Shown here: piece by piece, positions 1-7,248 of the stretch
Position numbering within the stretch: position 1 is the first letter of the stretch
Layout: the number at the start of each line of letters is the position of its first letter
Assembly (NCBI RefSeq): GCF_024529955.1
Contig: NZ_AP024855.1
Coordinates: 744,001 to 808,000 of the forward strand
Length of the DNA stretch: 64,000 nt
Reading direction: 5' to 3'
Origin: Photobacterium toruni
Lineage (GTDB): Bacteria; Pseudomonadota; Gammaproteobacteria; Enterobacterales; Vibrionaceae
The notes under the pieces: model-generated
What the model was told of the DNA's origin: nothing
Seen by the model: only the letters and a program-made list of their open reading frames with translations
The model's database searches: none
Made by a program: the position numbers and the translations under genes

Positions 1-80
1 CTCAACGTAAACTCGAATTCAGGCTTATGGCTATCGCGATAAGTCATCAAAAATTAATAAAAAATTATCGGAGCTTTACT

Positions 81-1232
81 ATGAGCAATGTATTTTACAT
101 GCCACCTGTAACCTTAATGGGTCCTAACGCTATTCAATCTCTAGGTGCTGAACTAGCATCAAAAGAATTGAAAAAAGCACTTATCGTGACTGATGGTATT
201 CTTGCTGAAATCGGCCTAGTGGATAAACTGACTGATGAGCTAAAAGCACATAACTTAGATTTTGTTGTATTTGATGGTGTTCAACCAAACCCAACTGAGA
301 AAAACATCGAAGATGGTCTTGCTCTTCTTACACAAAGCAAAGCAGACTTCGTGATTTCATTTGGTGGTGGTTCTTCTCACGATACAGCTAAAGGTATCGC
401 ATTGGTGGCAGCTAACGGTGGTCATATTCGTGATTACTCAAAAGGTGTACACCTATCGAAAAAACCACAACTTCCATTGGTAACAGTGAATACAACTGCA
501 GGTACGGCATCAGAAATGACGGTATTTGCTATCATCACAAACCAAGAAGATGAAACTAAATACCCAGTTGTTGATAAGCACTTCACCCCTATCATCGCAG
601 TTAACGATTCAGAACTAATGGTAGCAATGCCTACGTTCCTAACGGCAACAACAGGGATGGACGCATTAACTCATGCAGTTGAAGCCTATGTTTCAACAGC
701 AGCAACGCCAATCACTGATGCATCTGCAATCAAAGCGATTGAGTTAATTGTTAACAACTTAGAAGCAGTCGTGAATAACGGTGAAGACCGCGCTGCACGT
801 GATGCAATGCAGTACGGTGAATACTTAGCAGGGATGGCATTCTCAAATGCTTCTCTAGGTTACGTTCACTCAATGGCACACCAACTAGGTGGTGTTTACA
901 ACCTATCTCATGGTTTATGTAACGCAATCCTATTGGCTGAAGTATCACGCTTCAATGCTCAACAAGTACCAGAACGTTTTGTTGATATCGCAAAAGCAAT
1001 GGGTGTTGATGTATCAGGCATGACTCAAGAGCAAGCAGTTAACGCAGCCCTTGAAGCGATTGATGCACTATCTGAAAAGGTAGGGACTAAGCAACGTCTA
1101 GCTGACCTGGGTGTTACTGAAGATAAACTCGCATTTATGGCACAAAATGCCCTAAATGATGCGTGTTCTTTAACGAACCCTCGTCAAGCAAATCTTGCTG
1201 AGATTGTTAATATCTTTAAAGCTCGCATGTAA
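81..1232 (+). CDS. yiaY: Iron-containing alcohol dehydrogenase (YiaY/AdhB type)
   Basis: A 383-residue group III (Fe-dependent) alcohol dehydrogenase that should interconvert a primary alcohol and its aldehyde with NAD(H) in the cytoplasm. The nucleotide-binding motif GGGSSHD lies near residue 98. The metal ligands expected from FucO are visible: Asp and His in GMDALTHAVEAY, and two His in HSMAHQLGGVYNLSHG. Length and sequence run nearly colinear with E. coli YiaY. An upstream ATG at 27 is in frame, but the start at 81 is chosen because it follows CGGAG and gives the usual family N-terminus (MSNVFYMPPV). It is a single gene followed by a terminator. The physiological substrate cannot be read from sequence. 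Confidence 0.93.
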   Translation: MSNVFYMPPVTLMGPNAIQSLGAELASKELKKALIVTDGILAEIGLVDKLTDELKAHNLDFVVFDGVQPNPTEKNIEDGLALLTQSKADFVISFGGGSSHDTAKGIALVAANGGHIRDYSKGVHLSKKPQLPLVTVNTTAGTASEMTVFAIITNQEDETKYPVVDKHFTPIIAVNDSELMVAMPTFLTATTGMDALTHAVEAYVSTAATPITDASAIKAIELIVNNLEAVVNNGEDRAARDAMQYGEYLAGMAFSNASLGYVHSMAHQLGGVYNLSHGLCNAILLAEVSRFNAQQVPERFVDIAKAMGVDVSGMTQEQAVNAALEAIDALSEKVGTKQRLADLGVTEDKLAFMAQNALNDACSLTNPRQANLAEIVNIFKARM

Positions 1233-1356
1233 ATTGAAGGATAAAAAAGTTAAATTATTACAAAAACGATTAGCACTCAACATATCTAAGCTAACAAGAG
1301 AAAAGTTTTTATCTCTATTACGTGAAAAATAATCATTACGTACTGTAAAAAATAAC

Positions 1357-1388
1357 AGACCACTGAATTAATATCAGTGGTCTTTTTA
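1357..1388. terminator. Rho-independent terminator between convergent genes
   Basis: Stem AGACCACTGA/TCAGTGGTCT with a short AT loop, followed by TTTTT on the plus strand and an A-rich flank on the other side. It ends the alcohol dehydrogenase transcript and may also serve the minus-strand gene ending at 1428. Confidence 0.85.
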
Positions 1389-1427
1389 CGTCTAATCTCA
1401 ATCGTAAATATTTTTATTTTCGCTCAG

Positions 1428-2594
1428 TTAAGATTGTTTCGCCATTGCTTCAAAGTTGCTAATACCAAAAATACCTTTCACATCATGATCACCAAGTTGT
1501 TTATTCATTTCCTCAAAGGTTCGCTCAGGATTCAGATCTTTAAATAATTCAGGACGAATCCACTTAGCAAAATACTCAAGTGCAACAAGGTTATAAGGTG
1601 AGTTATAAAACGGCTTATACACCGCGTAAATATCCTTTGTTTGGAATGCTTTGGTTGCTTTTAACCAATCACGTGACATCAACAACTCAGTTTGAGCCGC
1701 TATTGCTTGAGTATTCATGGCATAACCTAATGGAATGCCATGGGTCGCTTTACCCGTTTTCTTATCAATCCACCCAGCTGACTGCATGATATAAACATCA
1801 GTCTTAGCGGTAATAATTGTTTCGGGAGACATTACCCCTTTATGCGCCCCTTTTAGCGGTTTTGTCGCAATATTTTCAGCTTTTAACAGAGTAATAAAAT
1901 CACTCATATTGCCACCCGAATAGGTATCACAGCAAGATTCAAAGGTATAACCAGCGGCGGTTTCAAGAAAGACATTTTTTGATTTAATTTGAGGATGTTG
2001 TGCAATTACATCCTTAATATAGTTTAAGTGTTTAAGGTAATAATCAGAGAATGCTTGACCTCGTTGCCGCTGGCCTAATGCGGTTGCAACAGTGGTTACT
2101 GAGTGTAAAGTGTTGGCAATGGTTTTTTCTCGGAAATCAGCAGTGATCACCTGAATACCAGCCGCATCTAACGTGTTAATCAATCCTGTTGACTGAGCCT
2201 TTTTTGCACTATCTAAACCAATAATAAGTACATCAGGCTTGGGTTTCATATTAATAAAGGCTTCAGCATCAAACTGGCCTTTACTGATCTTGCCTATGGT
2301 ATGTACCTTTGCTAATGACGGATAGCGTTTAAGATAAAGATCATACATGCTAGGAGCTGAATTTTTCATATCATCACGCATCGCAACTAAATGCTTACCC
2401 GCATTTTTACCGTAAACAATTTCTAATAATGGAAAGTTACGGGCTGTACCTAATGCAATATGTTTAGGTTGATGATCTAACGTGATCGAGCGACCAGTAA
2501 TATCGGTGATTGTCATTGGATAATCTGCGGCAAATACAGAGCAAGAAATAATTGCGCCAACAGTAAGGGTTAACATTTTTAAGCGAGTTTTCAT
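1428..2594 (-). CDS. Periplasmic binding protein of an iron/siderophore-type ABC importer
   Basis: A 388-residue protein with a Sec signal peptide (about residues 1-22, ending VFA) and the two-lobed fold of the TroA/FepB-like family (Peripla_BP_2). This is suggested by the opening ITDITGRSITLDHQPKHIALG and the later PDVLIIGLDS segment. It would capture an iron chelate, or possibly heme or cobalamin, in the periplasm. It starts 19 bp after the porin gene and is preceded by AAGG, so the two are likely co-transcribed from the Fur-like promoter. No permease or ATPase is adjacent, so its ABC partners must be elsewhere. The ligand is inferred only from family and context. Confidence 0.82.
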   Translation of the reverse strand: MKTRLKMLTLTVGAIISCSVFAADYPMTITDITGRSITLDHQPKHIALGTARNFPLLEIVYGKNAGKHLVAMRDDMKNSAPSMYDLYLKRYPSLAKVHTIGKISKGQFDAEAFINMKPKPDVLIIGLDSAKKAQSTGLINTLDAAGIQVITADFREKTIANTLHSVTTVATALGQRQRGQAFSDYYLKHLNYIKDVIAQHPQIKSKNVFLETAAGYTFESCCDTYSGGNMSDFITLLKAENIATKPLKGAHKGVMSPETIITAKTDVYIMQSAGWIDKKTGKATHGIPLGYAMNTQAIAAQTELLMSRDWLKATKAFQTKDIYAVYKPFYNSPYNLVALEYFAKWIRPELFKDLNPERTFEEMNKQLGDHDVKGIFGISNFEAMAKQS

Positions 2595-2613
2595 AATAAA
2601 GCCTTATTGGTAA

Positions 2614-3543
2614 TTAAAAGTCGTAACGAATGCCAATCATTTGTTGGATATCGTTGTGTACCGTATCGAAATTAATCGCCGCATAGGTTCTAAACTGACT
2701 ATTCCATCTTGCAGTAATATCCACGTTAACTGCTCGAGTATCATCAGCTTGATCAAAATTCAATTCACCAAAACCGATAGTCGCTTTATATCTTGAGTTA
2801 ATCTTATAAGCCGCAACAACATCGTAACCGTTACCCGTTTTTCCCTTAACTTTCTGCCTTGTGTATAACGTACCAAGGTATAATTTATCTAGCTGATAAC
2901 CTAAACCAATATCAAATTGTTGTTTTGATTGCTGTTGAACTTTAGTTTGTTTAGCAAAACCGATGGCAGTAATGAAACCAGTATCACCGATTATTTGAGA
3001 GCCAGCGACAGAGAAACCGCTATCAAAATCGCCTTTGACTTTACCTTCTGCTCCAGCATAGTTTGCGCTTAAAGTGGTTCCGAAGTCGTTGGTATAAGTA
3101 GTAGCTATACTGTTGGCGATACGCTTACCTACTTTAAATTTATTTGCCGCAACCGCACCATAAACCGCCTGAATATCGGTGATATCAGTAACAACGCTCA
3201 TTGCACCATTTGTCTTACCATAAACAAGGGTTACATAACTGCTATCTAATGCCGTTTTAATGCCGGCATATAGGTAACGTGTTTTTTCTGATTTTGCTTT
3301 AAACTCTTGTTCAAAAACACCAATACCGCTAATAGCGTCTGTCATTTTCGTCTCACCAGCAATCTTAACTCTCGCTCGACTTAAATCATTAATGTCATGT
3401 TCAGTATTCTCAGCTCGCGCTTCAATTCGACCACCAATATTTAGTTTTGAATCATCCGTTTTATAAACAGTTGCTGCATTTACGGTTCCACTTACAGTTG
3501 TCAAATATAACAACCCTAAAGTAAGTTTATTTTTATTAATCAA
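2614..3543 (-). CDS. Outer-membrane porin-like beta-barrel protein
   Basis: A 309-residue protein with a signal peptide (cleavage about residue 23, TVNA/A). Alternating hydrophobic beta-strands run throughout, and the C-terminal IGIRYDF ends in the terminal Phe typical of porins that use the BAM machinery. The N-terminal KLNIGGRIEAR segment resembles Gram-negative porins. The start appears to be TTG, with GAGGTGA just upstream; no suitable ATG gives a signal peptide. It is first in a two-gene unit with the binding protein behind a Fur-like box, suggesting outer-membrane passage of an iron compound. It is shorter than a classic general porin, and there is no TonB-type plug domain. Confidence 0.78.
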   Translation of the reverse strand: MINKNKLTLGLLYLTTVSGTVNAATVYKTDDSKLNIGGRIEARAENTEHDINDLSRARVKIAGETKMTDAISGIGVFEQEFKAKSEKTRYLYAGIKTALDSSYVTLVYGKTNGAMSVVTDITDIQAVYGAVAANKFKVGKRIANSIATTYTNDFGTTLSANYAGAEGKVKGDFDSGFSVAGSQIIGDTGFITAIGFAKQTKVQQQSKQQFDIGLGYQLDKLYLGTLYTRQKVKGKTGNGYDVVAAYKINSRYKATIGFGELNFDQADDTRAVNVDITARWNSQFRTYAAINFDTVHNDIQQMIGIRYDF

Positions 3544-3595
3544 AAATCACCTCAGCCAATTAAGCATCATTTGATGTTATCTTTCGGTAAAAGAG

Positions 3596-3614
3596 AATGA
3601 GAATAATAATCATT
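3596..3614 (-). promoter_or_regulatory. Candidate Fur box
   Basis: AATGAGAATAATAATCATT lies about 55 bp upstream of the porin start. Against the 7-1-7 Fur consensus TGATAATNATTATCA, the core TGAGAATAATAATCA differs at two positions. A Fur site here would make the porin and binding-protein pair iron-repressed. It is a motif match only. Confidence 0.55.
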
Positions 3615-4130
3615 TAATTATGGTTGTCAAATTTTGTTACATTTTTTATTCTTTAAAAACATAACTATTCGTAAAAAAGGATGGCTAGCTAATGCACTTT
3701 AGTCGCATAATTTTATATATTTGAGCACTGGTAAATATTAGTATCGTCAACATTAATAGTGAAAGTTGTATCATCCACCAGCGAATATTTCATGATGGAT
3801 ACGCTACAAAAAAGACGCAATAATGCCACGGAATTATGAATAACCTCATAGATTAAGATTATTTAATTCAATAAGATAGTTATGATATTTTGAGTTCTAA
3901 TTGATACAAAGAAAAACAGAGGAAAAACGTTAATAAACGCTATTATTTTGAATAGAGAGAAGCGTAATAGAATCAAAGCAAAGGACTGCCTCGTAAGCTA
4001 ATTGTTCAGGATTAACTTAGCGAGGCACAAGATTTTCGTAGCCAACCAAATTTATTATGAATCATAAGGCTTAACAATATCCGGTGTTTTATTTTGTGGT
4101 ATTGGCCTCATTATCTGCGTTTTTTTATCA
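3615..4130. other. Intergenic region, no gene seen
   Basis: AT-rich spacer between the porin promoter and the terminator of the TMAO reductase gene. The only clear structure is an inverted repeat at 3988-4026 (arms GCCTCG-TAAG and CTTAGCGAGGC, one bulge). It has no T-tract on either side. No coding sequence is convincing. Confidence 0.5.
3988..4026. repeat. Imperfect inverted repeat
   Basis: GCCTCG-TAAGCTAA pairs with TTAACTTAGCGAGGC around an 11-base loop, with one bulged base. There is no poly-T tail, so it is not a canonical terminator. It may be a hairpin at the end of an unrecognised transcript or a repeat remnant. Confidence 0.4.
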
Positions 4131-4167
4131 AAAAAATCCGAACATTCAATTGAATTGTTCGGATTTT
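4131..4167 (-). terminator. Terminator of the TMAO reductase gene
   Basis: An 11-bp perfect stem AAATCCGAACA/TGTTCGGATTT followed, on the minus strand, by a T-run. It begins about 23 bp past the stop codon at 4190. Confidence 0.9.
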
Positions 4168-4189
4168 AATCATGTAAAATCTAGATTAA

Positions 4190-6865
4190 TTACGCTTTTG
4201 CAGCGTGTTTATCTAAATATTCTAAAACAAGTTTACGATCAGCGGCATTTAAACCTGCACGAGGGAACATACTTTGTGTGATACCCTCCCACTGTGCACG
4301 AGTATGTGCTGATGGATTAGGTGCGGCGTGACACATAGTACAACTCGCATAGAAAATTTCTTGGCCACGACTGATCTTCGGTGCTTTTTTACCTGAATTT
4401 GCTTTATGAAGTAATGCAATACGACCATCAATATTCAAATCAACCATTGGCAAAACAGAACCATCATTAGGCCCAGTTGGTTGTTCGATCATTGGTGGTT
4501 CATAGGCTTTGTTTGGTGAACATGGATCTGTACATTTTTTATAGTATGCCAAACAAGTATTTGCACTTGTGCCTTGACTAAGTCCACCACAAGATTGATC
4601 CGATGTAATAATATTAATTTGACCACTATTACAACGACCAAATTTATCAAGTTGCATCCATGCGCCTTCATGGAGACAAGCAACACCGCGACGAACTTCT
4701 TTTGATAATTTAGCACCACACAATAATGCGCCACGTTCATTATGTAATTCAACAAGATCGCCATCAACAATACCTTGAGCATGCGCATCTTGATCATTAA
4801 TCAACAAATACTGACGTCCATCAACACATTCATAACTATTAGTATCTGCGTTTGCCATTTGTGAGTGTAAACGCATCCAAGGGTGTGGACTCAAAATATG
4901 CAATTGCCCTTCTTTAGCATTACCTAAAAATTCAAATGGCTGCATATATGTAGGCACTGGTGGGCAATCATCGAGCTTCATTTTAGCGATAGATTCACTG
5001 TACAGTTCGATTTTACCTGATGGCGTATGTAAAGGATGTTTTTCTGGATCATCATAAAATGCACCATGACGTTGCCAGTAATCGGCTTTTTCTGGGGTTG
5101 GCATTACAGTCACACCATCTTTCCAGAATTCATCAAACGGTTTAATTTTAGCAGCAGTTGATGACTCATAAGCTGTTTTCAGCAACGTCATCATATCTTT
5201 ACCCGTAGTATATTTTTCTTCTACGTGGAAAATCTTCGCTAAACGACGGAAAATTTCAAAGTCATCTAAGCTTTCACCGTAAGGTTCAATAACTTGCTGC
5301 ATAGCATACACTTTGTTATTGCTATACGTACCACCAGAAGTAATATCAACCCGTTCTAATGCACTAGTCGCTGGTAGAACAATATCTGCAAATCGTGCTG
5401 ACGCACACCACCATGTATCTTGACAAACATAAGTCTCAACTTTGTCATTCATTGCTTTAATTAAAGCATTAAGGTTTTGTTGGTGTGAAAACAAGTTATT
5501 ACCTGAATTATATACCATTGATATATCAGGGAATTTTAATGTTTGTCCATTGTAAGTAAATGACTTACCAGGATTACGTAACATTTCAGATTGAAGAACA
5601 ACTGGACAACCTGCTGAGACAGGGTTAAAGCCTTGACCTAATGTCACAGGTAATGATGCACCTGATTGTGGCATACCGCCGTTACCATAGTGCCAACTAA
5701 AACCAAAGCCTTCGCCTGGTTTACCAATTTTACCAGCCATTGCTGCAAAGTTGATAATTGCCCAGTGAATCATTTCACCATGGTCTGCACGTTGAACGGC
5801 CCAACCTGCGGCAATTTGGGTTTTTTTAGATTTAAATAATACCGCTAGCTTTTTAATTTCATCAGCAGGAATACCAGTGATTTTAGCAGCCCACTCAGGT
5901 GTTTTAGCTACGCCATCTTGTTTACCTAATAAATAATCAAGATATTGCTCATAGCCGACCGTATATTTTTTCAAGTATTCAAGATCAGCTAATTTTTGAT
6001 CTTGTAAATGGAAGGCCATCGCATTAAATAATGCAGTGTCTGTACCTGGAATAATTGACACCCATTCACTGTCTAAATTATGATCAGTTGTAGTGCGCTT
6101 AGGGTTAATTGAAATAAACTTAATCCCTTTTTGCTTCCACTTCAGCCAATGGCTTTGCATTTGATGATCAGCAACACGGAATTCAACGCGGTTTGTTTTC
6201 CAAGGATCACTTCCTACTAATACAAATACTTCAGTATTTTCTTCAATAACAGGCCACGCGGTTTGAGGTGAATATACTTCCATATCACCAACAATGTGCG
6301 GCAAAATAACCGTTGAAGCACCTGCAGAATAGTCACCAATAGTGGTACTACAACCACCAATTAAATTAAAGAAACGACCTTGAACAACAGGTGGGCGTAA
6401 TAAGCCTGTATTTGACCAACCATCATAAGATGAGTCAAAAATACCTTGGTTACCTTTATTTTCAATTGTATGCAAAATAGCACTTGCAGTTAGTTGTAGT
6501 GCAGTATCCCAACTTACTCTAACAAAGGGTTCCTTACCGCGTAATTCAGGTTTAGTGTCACCACCTAAATTTTCTAAATATGATTTACGTACCATTGGGT
6601 ATTGAATACGCGTTTTATTATAAGTTCGGCTTAATAAGCCTTCTAATAACATTTCAGTTGGCAGTGGATCAATTTCTTTACGTGGTTGAATACCGACTAA
6701 TTTACCGTCTTTTACTACACCATAGAAAGGGCCCCAATGGCTTGCACTCGGAATTAAAAGAGTATCATCAGCAAATGCAAAATTAGCGGGGAATAATGTT
6801 AAACCATTTGCTGCAATAGCCGTAGCGATAGCAGATTTAAGAAAGTCACGACGAGAAATAGGCAT
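4190..6865 (-). CDS. torZ: TMAO/DMSO-reductase-family molybdoenzyme with C-terminal cytochrome c domain
   Basis: An 891-residue periplasmic bis-MGD molybdoenzyme that should reduce trimethylamine N-oxide or a related N-/S-oxide in anaerobic respiration. A Tat signal (SRRDFLKS, residues 4-11) leads the protein. GDYSAGAS carries the serine expected to bind Mo, followed by the TorA-like VYSPQTAWPVIEEN and SARFADIVLPATSALERVD segments. No N-terminal Fe-S cysteine motif is seen, as expected for TorA/BisC types. The last ~60 residues add a haem-binding CTMCH (842-846) and a possible Met ligand (MFPRAGL). The start at 6865 is chosen over 6937 because GGAGAT precedes it and the Tat motif follows at once. 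No torC, torD or regulator is adjacent. The symbol is tentative. Confidence 0.88.
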   Translation of the reverse strand: MPISRRDFLKSAIATAIAANGLTLFPANFAFADDTLLIPSASHWGPFYGVVKDGKLVGIQPRKEIDPLPTEMLLEGLLSRTYNKTRIQYPMVRKSYLENLGGDTKPELRGKEPFVRVSWDTALQLTASAILHTIENKGNQGIFDSSYDGWSNTGLLRPPVVQGRFFNLIGGCSTTIGDYSAGASTVILPHIVGDMEVYSPQTAWPVIEENTEVFVLVGSDPWKTNRVEFRVADHQMQSHWLKWKQKGIKFISINPKRTTTDHNLDSEWVSIIPGTDTALFNAMAFHLQDQKLADLEYLKKYTVGYEQYLDYLLGKQDGVAKTPEWAAKITGIPADEIKKLAVLFKSKKTQIAAGWAVQRADHGEMIHWAIINFAAMAGKIGKPGEGFGFSWHYGNGGMPQSGASLPVTLGQGFNPVSAGCPVVLQSEMLRNPGKSFTYNGQTLKFPDISMVYNSGNNLFSHQQNLNALIKAMNDKVETYVCQDTWWCASARFADIVLPATSALERVDITSGGTYSNNKVYAMQQVIEPYGESLDDFEIFRRLAKIFHVEEKYTTGKDMMTLLKTAYESSTAAKIKPFDEFWKDGVTVMPTPEKADYWQRHGAFYDDPEKHPLHTPSGKIELYSESIAKMKLDDCPPVPTYMQPFEFLGNAKEGQLHILSPHPWMRLHSQMANADTNSYECVDGRQYLLINDQDAHAQGIVDGDLVELHNERGALLCGAKLSKEVRRGVACLHEGAWMQLDKFGRCNSGQINIITSDQSCGGLSQGTSANTCLAYYKKCTDPCSPNKAYEPPMIEQPTGPNDGSVLPMVDLNIDGRIALLHKANSGKKAPKISRGQEIFYASCTMCHAAPNPSAHTRAQWEGITQSMFPRAGLNAADRKLVLEYLDKHAAKA

Positions 6866-7166
6866 AAATATCTCCAATTGCCATTTATAGTCTAAGCGGC
6901 TTGAAAATAATGATATCAAACGCATTGTACTCAACACTTATTAGTGACAACTATTTACTTCTCGTCAATAATACTTATTAATAATGCATAATCTATCAAA
7001 TATTTTAAATAGCTTTAATTTTTTTATTTATAATATAATTCTTAGTAATATTACGCTTTATTTGAATTTTAAATAAATAATAAAATAACAAACAGTGATT
7101 TTATAAATGACTTTATAATCAATACAATATTTGATATCGATTATGATTTGAATATAAATAGCAGGA
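6866..7166. other. AT-rich promoter region
   Basis: About 300 bp upstream of the minus-strand molybdoenzyme gene, very AT-rich. I see no clear TorR-, FNR- or ArcA-type palindrome and no coding sequence. Confidence 0.45.
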
Positions 7167-7201
7167 ATAAAAAAATCCTACGATATTTACCGTAGGATTT
7201 A
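7167..7201 (-). terminator. Terminator of the GH92 gene
   Basis: Stem AAATCCTACG/CGTAGGATTT, 10 bp perfect with an 8-base loop, followed on the minus strand by seven or more T residues. It sits about 50 bp past the stop at 7249. Confidence 0.9.
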
Positions 7202-7248
7202 TAAAACAATAGATATAAATAATTCTTATATTTACTTACATAACTTAC

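Noticed and set aside
27-80. N-terminal extension of the alcohol dehydrogenase
   Set aside because: The added 18 residues have no counterpart in YiaY-type enzymes and a ribosome site stands just before the ATG at 81.
4084-4281. 65-codon plus-strand frame
   Set aside because: It overlaps the terminator and the 3' end of the molybdoenzyme gene, has low-complexity sequence and no ribosome site.
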